7,426 nt of DNA from Candidatus Zixiibacteriota bacterium (GTDB taxonomy: Bacteria > Zixibacteria > MSB-5A5 > GN15 > FEB-12), in contig QNAG01000130.1 of NCBI GenBank assembly GCA_003641415.1, positions 1 to 7,426 of the forward strand, read 5' to 3'. This document shows positions 1 through 5,576 of this stretch, one piece after another (within the stretch, counting starts at the first letter, position 1; the number at the start of each line of letters is the position of its first letter). Under the pieces are notes generated by a model. The model worked only from the letters and a program-made list of their open reading frames with translations, was not told the origin of the DNA and ran no database searches. The translations under genes and the position numbers were made by a program.

Positions 1-1161
1 ACAAGGATACTTGCTACCGGGAAAGCCCACAAAAGCGCCTACATTAAGAGCGGCCTTTTTCTCTTTCACAAGATTCTTGTACAGCAGAGATGTGCGTCCC
101 TGTCCAAGATAGTCGGTGAGTGCTTCAAGTGCCGGTTGGTCAGGGTGCGTACCCTCGGGAACATGCCAACCAACGATGTAAAACGGCTGGGCCGGATCCT
201 CGATTACAACTCGTCGTTCACCAGCCTGTTCCGGTTCCACAGTGCCCAGACGCTCAGGAGCAGGTTTGAAAGGCATGCGCTCCCAGTACTTCTTGGCAAG
301 TTTGAGGACGTCTTTGGTCTTAACGTCCCCAACGATGGCGATCGTTAGATTGGATGGGATGTAGTATTTCTGATATTGCTCTGTGGCGGCCTCACGAGAG
401 TAATTCTGGATATGACACATATGGCCGATTACAGGAATACCATAAGGGTGAGCTTTGTATGCCACACATAAGAATTCTTCGATCAATCGCCCGATAGGAT
501 TAGATTCGCTGCGCATACGGCGTTCTTCAGCCACTACGTCACGTTCCTTGTACATCTCTCTCAGAACGGGGTTGAGGAAGCGTTCCGACTCCAGAGCCAT
601 CCACAGTTCAATCTTGTTTGAGGGGAGGCTGAAAAAATAGACTGTCTCGTCATTAGAGGTAAAGGCATTCAGCCCCACGCCACCTTCCCGTTCGACGATA
701 TTGCCCAACTCGTTAGGTTTTACATATTCATATGAGGCGTCACGAGCAGAATCATAAGCGGCTTCGAGAGTTGCTATTATTGATGAGTCGGCAAAGCGAC
801 CCTTCTTGCGTTCCGTGCGCAGTGCCAAGAATACAGAGTCTTCAACTGCAATCAGTTCCAGTTCCTTTTCGATGTCCTTAGTGCCTAAAGTAGTAGTGCC
901 TTTGAAAGCCATGTGTTCAAGCATGTGGGCCATCCCCGTGTATTCCTTCGGGTCGTCTGAGGCGCCTACATTGGCGTAGGTTAAACAAGTAACGACTGGA
1001 GCGTCGTGGCGCTCCATGATGAGCACCTTGAGTCCATTCTTAAGCGTGTATTCGCTTACAGAATTCTCAAGTTCCGAGAAGTCAAAGGCTGAGACGGTGA
1101 CTGTTGCCAGCATCATCAGGCAGAACAGCATTATTGCTGGTCCGGGATTTGTATACTTCAT
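1..1161 (-). CDS. Secreted M16 family zinc metallopeptidase (insulinase-like), C-terminal part outside window
   Basis: The frame is open from the ATG at 1161 to the left edge, giving 387 residues. Residues 1-25 look like a Sec signal peptide: a lysine, then a hydrophobic stretch rich in Leu and Met, ending VSA before Phe26, so the product should be exported. The inverted zinc motif HMLEH lies at 79-83 with Glu82 as catalytic base, followed by AFKGT as is usual in M16. The second glutamate motif ERDVVAEERRMR (206-217) supplies the third zinc ligand, probably Glu213. Between them, NAFTSNDETVYFF (165-177) is a strong family block. About 50 extra, mostly charged residues (roughly 97-150) separate the two zinc motifs compared with classical M16 enzymes; some bacterial M16 proteins share this insertion. 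From about residue 255 the M16 C-terminal-type domain begins. M16 enzymes cut peptides inside a clam-shell chamber; the substrate here is unknown. The family call is firm, the export likely. Confidence 0.93.
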   Translation of the reverse strand, partial: MKYTNPGPAIMLFCLMMLATVTVSAFDFSELENSVSEYTLKNGLKVLIMERHDAPVVTCLTYANVGASDDPKEYTGMAHMLEHMAFKGTTTLGTKDIEKELELIAVEDSVFLALRTERKKGRFADSSIIATLEAAYDSARDASYEYVKPNELGNIVEREGGVGLNAFTSNDETVYFFSLPSNKIELWMALESERFLNPVLREMYKERDVVAEERRMRSESNPIGRLIEEFLCVAYKAHPYGIPVIGHMCHIQNYSREAATEQYQKYYIPSNLTIAIVGDVKTKDVLKLAKKYWERMPFKPAPERLGTVEPEQAGERRVVIEDPAQPFYIVGWHVPEGTHPDQPALEALTDYLGQGRTSLLYKNLVKEKKAALNVGAFVGFPGSKYPC

Positions 1162-1165
1162 GTTA

Positions 1166-1171
1166 TCCTCC
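1166..1171 (-). promoter_or_regulatory. Shine-Dalgarno site deciding the M16 peptidase start
   Basis: On the minus strand GGAGGA lies four bases ahead of the ATG at 1161. An in-frame ATG at 1173-1171 overlaps this site and would add only Met-Glu-Asp-Asn. That upstream codon has no SD of its own, and its acidic extension would spoil the signal peptide N-region, so 1161 is the preferred start. Confidence 0.75.
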
Positions 1172-1173
1172 AT

Positions 1174-1361
1174 GAAATGAGTAGTATTAAAGCTTATTGT
1201 TGCGAATAAAGGGCTAACGAGAGAGGGTGTCAAGTTCATACTGGTAGAAAGCATATAGGATCAGTATTCATAGAAGACAAACTAAGAAACCACTTCCACG
1301 AAAGAGAAATCAAAGGCTCGGTTGATTTTACTGTTTATAAAGTGTTAGTGAAAGAAAAATT
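1174..1361. other. Intergenic region between glucan phosphorylase and M16 peptidase
   Basis: Apart from the peptidase promoter and its leader I see nothing coding here. I looked for a Rho-independent terminator after the phosphorylase stop codon on the minus strand. There is a short T-rich run right after the stop but no GC-rich stem ahead of it, so termination is either factor-dependent or there is some read-through into the peptidase gene. Confidence 0.6.
1205..1233 (-). promoter_or_regulatory. Sigma70-type promoter for the M16 peptidase gene
   Basis: On the minus strand a perfect TTGACA (-35, plus positions 1233-1228) is followed by exactly 17 bases and TTTATT (-10, 1210-1205), which matches TATAAT at four of six positions. 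Transcription would start near 1198, leaving a leader of about 37 nt that contains the GGAGGA site. The promoter lies in the 200-bp gap between the glucan phosphorylase stop and the peptidase start, so the peptidase can be expressed independently of the upstream gene. The call rests on consensus match and spacing only. Confidence 0.6.
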
Positions 1362-3935
1362 TTACCACCAGGAAATAAGTTTCGGTTTGAGTGTGTGTGG
1401 GAGATGTTTGTTTTTGGGGATTACGCGGGCTCTAATCCCAAAACGGCCAGACTCGGTACAAGTTACTTCTCCCGCAAAGGTATAAAAGCCTTTGGTGTCC
1501 GGTTGACCTTCGTCGCTGTTATTGAGCAGGGAAGCAACCACTGGCGTGTAGTTCTGTATCTCTTCTTGGGAATTTAAGTGACCGGAGATCATCTCTACCA
1601 GAACATCGTCAGGAGAAATGTCTCCAAGGTGGATCTTCATGGTCACGGGGAATTTCTGCCCAACATAGACAGTTGACTCGAGTTCGGGAATGTTTATATC
1701 CTCTATGACGATATTGTTCCAATCTCTTGTTATATGCTCAAGCCATGCTGTAACGGAACGAGCAATGGAGAAATCATTTTCAGATAGCTCTCGACTATGT
1801 TTGATTGCAGGAGCGTAAAAATGCTCGGCGTAGTTAATCAGCATATGATGAGCGGAAAAACTTTGACCGGCCATTTCAATCGCAGCTTTCATTTTGGAAA
1901 TCCAGTGCAATGGGACTCCGTTGTCATTGCGGTCATAGAAGAGAGGTATGACCTCGCTTTCGAGGGTATTGAATAGTATTTCAGATTCCAATCGATCCTG
2001 GATTTCAATATTATCGTATTCTTCACCGTTGCCTATTTTGAAACCGGTTTCATCGGAGTAACCCTCGTCCCACCAGCCATCCAGGATGGACAGGTGCAGC
2101 GCGCCGTTTAGGGCAGCTTTCATACCAGAGGTGCCTGAGGCTTCCTGTGGTCGGCGAGGAGTGTTCAGCCAAACATCAACACCTTGAACCATATACCGGG
2201 CAACATTGATATCGTAATCCTCAAGAAAAATTATGCGATTGCGGAAACGTTCCTGAGAGATATAGCCAACAATCTCTTTAATAATTTCCTTGCCGGGGGT
2301 ATCCAGTGGATGTGCTTTTCCAGCCATGATGATTTGCACTGGACGATCTTCATTGTTTATTATCCTTTCCAGTCGATCAGTATCGGAAAAAATCAAGTTG
2401 CCTCGCTTATAGGTTGAAAAACGGCGAGCAAATCCAATTGTCATGATGCGTGGGTCGAGTAGCTGTTCTGCTTTATTGATTACTAGTTGTGAAGCGCCAC
2501 GTCTGGTCAACTGCTGTTTGAGACGTTTGCGGGCAAAGAACACTAACCTTTCGCGTCTGCGGTTGTGAGTTCGCCATATTTCGGCATTTGGTATCTTATG
2601 TACCCTTTTCCAGTGTTCGGGTGCACCGGGATGTTCAGTATAAGATGCTCCAAAATATGACTCATACAGTTCCTGCATATCGTGTGATATCCAAGAACCC
2701 AGATGGACGCCGTTGGTGATAGCGCGGATAGGAATTTCCTCGGTAGGCAGTTCAGGCCAGATGTTATGCCACATATTGCGTGACACCCGACCGTGGAGTA
2801 TTGACACTCCGTTGGCAAATGCTGCTGTTTTCAGGGCTGCCACTGTCATTCCAAATGATTCCGTGTCGTCGTCAGGCATCACACGGCCCATGGAAATAAA
2901 ATCTTTCCAAGATATCCCAAGCTCCGAAATAAGACCTGATAAATATCTATGAATGAGAACGGTATCGAATTTTTCATTTCCGGCTGGAACAGGGGTGTGG
3001 GTCGTGAAAATGGTTGTGCTCCATACGTATTGTTTTGCCTCCTGGTAACTCAGATGATTCTCCTGCATCAGGGAACGAATCCGTTCAAGCGTCAGAAACC
3101 ACGAGTGACCTTCATTGAGATGAAAAATTGAGGGTTCGATACCAAGCGCTTTCAAGGCACGTACACCACCGATTCCAAGAATGATTTCCTGGCGAATTCG
3201 CATGTCTTTGTCACCGCCATAGAGCACTGAAGTTATTTCGCGGCATTTAGTTGAATTCTCTGGAATGTTGGTGTCAAGCAGGTACAGCGGAATAAGTCCC
3301 ACACTGACCTTCCATATCTGTAGTTGCACTGGAGTATCTCCCAACATTACGGATACTCGTAGTGGCTCATCGTTTTCATTTCTAACAAGCTGAACCGGCA
3401 TATGATACCAGTCATTTTCCTCGTAACGTTCTTGTTGCCATCCATCTGAGGAAAGGAACTGCCGGAAATAACCGTAACGATACAACAAGCCCACAGCCAC
3501 CATGGGAATCCCCAGGTCGGAAGCAGATTTAAGAGTATCACCGGACAGAACCCCTAAACCCCCAGAATAAACCGGCAAGCCGGTATCAAGTCCATACTCA
3601 AGAGAGAAATACCCAACAGTGCTTCCGCTCAGGTCACCGTGCTTGCTTTGGAACCAGCGTTTTTGACTGAGATATTCGCGGTATTTAAGGTGTACTCGAT
3701 TCAAGTTGGCTACGAATCCATCGTCATTTGCTGCTCTCTGAAGTGTTTCCTGAGAGAGTTTGGAGAGCATCTCAACCGGATTCTGATAGCATTGTTCCCA
3801 CATTTCGGGGTCAAGCCGGATAAATAGCTTTACCAAGTCCCAATTCCATGAATACCAAAGATTCTGAGCCAGTTCTTGGAGAGCCAGGATACGCTCCGGC
3901 AACTTGGGCAATACAAGAAATTGTTTCAGGCGCAT
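1362..3935 (-). CDS. glgP: Alpha-glucan (glycogen/maltodextrin) phosphorylase, GT35, DUF3417 type
   Basis: This 857-residue cytoplasmic enzyme should split alpha-1,4-glucan with phosphate to give glucose-1-phosphate, using pyridoxal phosphate. Residues 1 to about 120 form the DUF3417 N-terminal region (LPKLPERI, LAQNLWYSWN), typical of the shorter bacterial/archaeal phosphorylases rather than E. coli GlgP. Further family blocks are SLEYGLDTGLPVYSGGLGVL (111-130), FHLNEGHSWF (271-280), TTHTPVPAGNEKFD (311-324), AITNGVHLGSW (405-415) and GFARRFSTYKRGN (501-513). The PLP lysine is Lys606 in EASGTSGMKAALNGALHL (598-615). A beta-rich tail (about 740-857) ending LISWW is usual for this subfamily. 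Length is normal and no frame break is seen. The start fits the family N-terminus, but no good SD precedes it; a 17-codon frame with an SD-like AAGGGA overlaps its first codons. It is divergent from phosphofructokinase, consistent with feeding storage glucan into glycolysis. Whether glycogen or maltodextrin is preferred cannot be told. Confidence 0.95.
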   Translation of the reverse strand: MRLKQFLVLPKLPERILALQELAQNLWYSWNWDLVKLFIRLDPEMWEQCYQNPVEMLSKLSQETLQRAANDDGFVANLNRVHLKYREYLSQKRWFQSKHGDLSGSTVGYFSLEYGLDTGLPVYSGGLGVLSGDTLKSASDLGIPMVAVGLLYRYGYFRQFLSSDGWQQERYEENDWYHMPVQLVRNENDEPLRVSVMLGDTPVQLQIWKVSVGLIPLYLLDTNIPENSTKCREITSVLYGGDKDMRIRQEIILGIGGVRALKALGIEPSIFHLNEGHSWFLTLERIRSLMQENHLSYQEAKQYVWSTTIFTTHTPVPAGNEKFDTVLIHRYLSGLISELGISWKDFISMGRVMPDDDTESFGMTVAALKTAAFANGVSILHGRVSRNMWHNIWPELPTEEIPIRAITNGVHLGSWISHDMQELYESYFGASYTEHPGAPEHWKRVHKIPNAEIWRTHNRRRERLVFFARKRLKQQLTRRGASQLVINKAEQLLDPRIMTIGFARRFSTYKRGNLIFSDTDRLERIINNEDRPVQIIMAGKAHPLDTPGKEIIKEIVGYISQERFRNRIIFLEDYDINVARYMVQGVDVWLNTPRRPQEASGTSGMKAALNGALHLSILDGWWDEGYSDETGFKIGNGEEYDNIEIQDRLESEILFNTLESEVIPLFYDRNDNGVPLHWISKMKAAIEMAGQSFSAHHMLINYAEHFYAPAIKHSRELSENDFSIARSVTAWLEHITRDWNNIVIEDINIPELESTVYVGQKFPVTMKIHLGDISPDDVLVEMISGHLNSQEEIQNYTPVVASLLNNSDEGQPDTKGFYTFAGEVTCTESGRFGIRARVIPKNKHLPHTLKPKLISWW

Positions 3936-3979
3936 AGAGATTGTCTCACAATAAACCGCATTTCGTCATTTATTTCCAT
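3926..3979 (-). other. Possible 17-codon leader ORF overlapping the glgP start
   Basis: On the minus strand an ATG at 3979 opens MEINDEMRFIVRQSLCA, and its TGA (3928-3926) lies inside the first codons of glgP, a 10-nt overlap in another frame. AAGGGA (plus 3988-3983) sits three bases ahead of this ATG, while glgP itself has only a distant GAG. The arrangement would suit translational coupling. Short frames like this also arise by chance, and no protein similarity is recognised. Confidence 0.2.
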
Positions 3980-4044
3980 TAGTCCCTTAAAGTTGGTTGC
4001 GCTTATCGTAGTGGAGGAAACAACTGTCTGTTACTATTAGTGAT

Positions 4045-4058
4045 GCTTGGATACAAGC
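4045..4058. repeat. Perfect dyad GCTTG-GATA-CAAGC
   Basis: Two 5-bp arms are separated by four bases. It lies 110 bp upstream of glgP on that gene's side of the divergent region. It could be a repressor operator or a small hairpin in the glgP leader. Chance occurrence of a 5-bp dyad in 421 bp is not rare, so significance is low. Confidence 0.3.
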
Positions 4059-4130
4059 TTCTGACATTGCGTAAGTAAAGCAAAGAGCTATCCGGGACAA
4101 CTTTCATGAATTTCTCCAGTGTTGTTATAG

Positions 4131-4158
4131 TTTGTTTCCAAATTCACCGGCCTATACT
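4131..4158 (+). promoter_or_regulatory. Candidate promoter toward pfkA (weak)
   Basis: TTTGTT at 4131-4136 followed after 16 bases by TATACT (4153-4158, five of six matches to the -10 consensus). The -35 match is poor. If real, the pfkA leader would be about 190 nt. TATAGT (4293) and TTTAAT (4299) nearer the gene are alternative -10 elements, but neither has a -35 at proper spacing. Confidence 0.22.
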
Positions 4159-4179
4159 ATTAAGTATCGCCTAAAACAA
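4151..4179 (-). promoter_or_regulatory. Candidate promoter toward glgP (weak)
   Basis: On the minus strand TTGTTT (plus 4179-4174) and TATAGG (plus 4156-4151) are 17 bases apart; the -10 matches four of six positions. It overlaps the candidate plus-strand promoter and the dyad at 4154-4167. The resulting glgP leader would be about 210 nt. No closer glgP promoter with both elements was found. Confidence 0.22.
4154..4167. repeat. Perfect dyad ATACT-ATTA-AGTAT
   Basis: Two 5-bp arms flank a 4-base centre. The dyad covers most of the TATACT element on the plus strand and part of the spacer and -10 of the minus-strand candidate, a position where a bound repressor could silence both directions. 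The core TACTATTA recurs at 4032-4039. This is pattern only, with no recognised regulator family. Confidence 0.3.
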
Positions 4180-4318
4180 TCTCAATTTTACGTTACTTCG
4201 TTTGTCCAAGGCAACAAAAAAAGGTTACTTTAAATGATGTTGTCTTTGATTTCGCATGTAAATGAGTTAAAGATATATGTCGAATATATGAATATAGTTT
4301 TAATACAGGTGAAAAAAC

Positions 4319-4345
4319 ATGTTGGCAATGGCAAAATATTGTTAA
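4319..4345 (+). other. Possible 8-codon leader ORF ahead of pfkA
   Basis: ATG at 4319 opens MLAMAKYC followed by TAA at 4343-4345, 11 nt before the pfkA ATG and in a different frame. AGGTG (4307-4311) is seven bases ahead, a better ribosome site than anything near pfkA. It may be a coupling or attenuating leader peptide, or chance. Confidence 0.2.
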
Positions 4346-4356
4346 ATCTTTAGAAT

Positions 4357-5499
4357 ATGAGAAAAAAGATGAAAAGAATCGGTGTATTAACGGGCGGTGG
4401 GGATTGTCCCGGACTGAATGCTGTGCTACGAGCTGTAGTTAAAACAGCAGACAATGACTATGATGTAAAAGTTATTGGTTTCAATGATGGTTATGAAGGA
4501 TTGATAGAGAATCGTTACCGCGAACTCAGTAATAGGGATGTTTCCGGTATCCTGACTCGGGGTGGTACGATTTTGGGTACCTCGAATCGCGCTGACCCTT
4601 TCCGCTATCCGGTGCTGCAGGGCGAGGAGTATGTCTACCTGGATCGATCAACCCAGGCGGTTAGGAATTTTGAAGCTCTTGGCCTTGATGCTCTTGTGGC
4701 TATCGGTGGAGATGGTACGATGGCTGCTTCTGCTGGAATGATGGAACTGGGGTTGCCCATTGTGGGTGTGCCTAAAACTATCGACAACGATCTGGTCGGA
4801 ACTGATGTAACTTTTGGATTCGACTCAGCCGTGGTAACAGCCACGGATGCAATTGATAAAATTCATACTACTGCCCAATCTCACCACAGGGTTATGATAG
4901 TCGAGGTAATGGGGCGCTATGCTGGGTGGCTGGCACTCAGTTCCGGTCTGGCAGGTGGTGGCGATATTATCCTAATACCGGAATTCCCTTATGATATTGA
5001 AGCTGTCTGCAATGCTGTCAAAGAACGTAACGCCGCCGGCAAACGTTTCTCTATTGTGGTTGTGGGTGAAGGCGCTCATCCGGCAGGTGGTGAAATGGTG
5101 GTGGATCGCAGGATAGAGACATCTCCCGACGCCATCCGTCTGGGTGGAGTATCCCGGCAGGTGGCTGCCCAGATCGAGGGTCTGACTAATCTTGAATGCC
5201 GGGTAACAATACTGGGTCATCTTCTTAGGGGTGGCTCGCCCACGGCTTTTGATCGTATTCTTGCTACTCGTTATGGTACTGAAGCGGTTCACATGGTGAT
5301 GCGTGGGGAGATGGGGCAAATGGTAGCTATGAAAGGCAGTAATATCGGCTCAACTCCCATGTCAGAAGTAGCCGGAAAGCTTCGCACCGTTACTCCCGAC
5401 CATCCATTAGTTAAAGCGGCCTTATCGTTGGGAGTCTGCGTTGGCTTGCCGATGGGAGTGCCAATTGAAGAATCACTGGCGGAGGAAGCTACAACATAG
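4357..5499 (+). CDS. pfkA: 6-phosphofructokinase, group III type (ATP use predicted)
   Basis: The product of 380 residues should phosphorylate fructose-6-phosphate to the 1,6-bisphosphate in the cytoplasm. Visible motifs are TGGGDCPGLNAV (12-23), GGDGT (117-121), PKTIDND (139-145) with the catalytic aspartate Asp143, MGRYAGW (185-191) and GEGAHPAGG (237-245) with the sugar-binding Glu238, and LGHLLRGGSPTAFDR (286-300). In E. coli numbering Gly120 and Lys140 correspond to positions 104 and 124. Gly at 104 points to ATP as donor, while Lys at 124 is the residue seen in PPi enzymes and in the actinobacterial-type group III ATP enzymes. Start is uncertain: the ATG at 4357 has no SD, and Met5 at 4369 would begin MKRIGVLTGGG, the usual family N-terminus, with a weak GAG seven bases upstream. 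It diverges from glgP and precedes the ribonuclease gene by 77 nt. Confidence 0.95.
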   Translation: MRKKMKRIGVLTGGGDCPGLNAVLRAVVKTADNDYDVKVIGFNDGYEGLIENRYRELSNRDVSGILTRGGTILGTSNRADPFRYPVLQGEEYVYLDRSTQAVRNFEALGLDALVAIGGDGTMAASAGMMELGLPIVGVPKTIDNDLVGTDVTFGFDSAVVTATDAIDKIHTTAQSHHRVMIVEVMGRYAGWLALSSGLAGGGDIILIPEFPYDIEAVCNAVKERNAAGKRFSIVVVGEGAHPAGGEMVVDRRIETSPDAIRLGGVSRQVAAQIEGLTNLECRVTILGHLLRGGSPTAFDRILATRYGTEAVHMVMRGEMGQMVAMKGSNIGSTPMSEVAGKLRTVTPDHPLVKAALSLGVCVGLPMGVPIEESLAEEATT

Positions 5500-5524
5500 G
5501 AATCATATATAATTTTGCATAATA

Positions 5525-5542
5525 ACCGATTTTTCGATCGGT
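5525..5542 (+). repeat. Hairpin ACCGAT-TTTTCG-ATCGGT in the ribonuclease gene leader
   Basis: A perfect 6-bp stem with a 6-base loop lies 26 nt after the pfkA stop and 34 nt before the start of the ribonuclease gene. No T-run follows, so it is not a normal intrinsic terminator. It could be an mRNA processing or stability element between the two genes. A perfect TATAAT at 5508-5513 lies just upstream but lacks a -35. Confidence 0.45.
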
Positions 5543-5576
5543 GTCACCTCATATTGGAAATAGAGGTTATACGTAA

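Larger units (their letters stand above)
3936..4356. other. 421-bp divergent intergenic region between glgP and pfkA
   Basis: This AT-rich stretch separates the two divergent starts and must hold the control signals for both. It contains two dyads (4045-4058 and 4154-4167), an octamer TACTATTA repeated at 4032 and 4155, a run of nine A at 4214-4222 region broken only by flanking bases, and a very AT-rich segment (4255-4305) with ATATATG at 4273 and 4284 and ATATAG at 4292. No ORF of convincing length, no RNA gene and no recognisable riboswitch is seen. Two short leader frames lie at its edges. Its length is more than two simple promoters need, which leaves room for regulator binding. Confidence 0.6.

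Noticed and set aside
136..640. Plus-strand open frames of 70 and 61 codons opposite the M16 gene
   Set aside because: They lie antisense to a coding frame with clear M16 motifs, have no SD or recognisable protein content, and are shadows.
4214..4305. A-run and ATATATG repeats as a replication origin or riboswitch
   Set aside because: No DnaA-box cluster, no recognisable aptamer pairing, and the neighbours are metabolic genes; ordinary AT-rich promoter DNA explains it better.
4972..5319. 115-codon minus-strand frame inside pfkA
   Set aside because: It is antisense to conserved PFK motifs and its peptide resembles no family; long shadow frames are common opposite coding DNA.
5508..5513. Perfect TATAAT between pfkA and the ribonuclease gene
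   Set aside because: No -35-like hexamer at 15-19 bases and no extended -10 TG; the region is AT-rich, so a promoter is not supported on sequence alone.
5525..5542. Hairpin as an intrinsic terminator of pfkA
   Set aside because: The stem is only six pairs and is followed by mixed sequence rather than a T-run.
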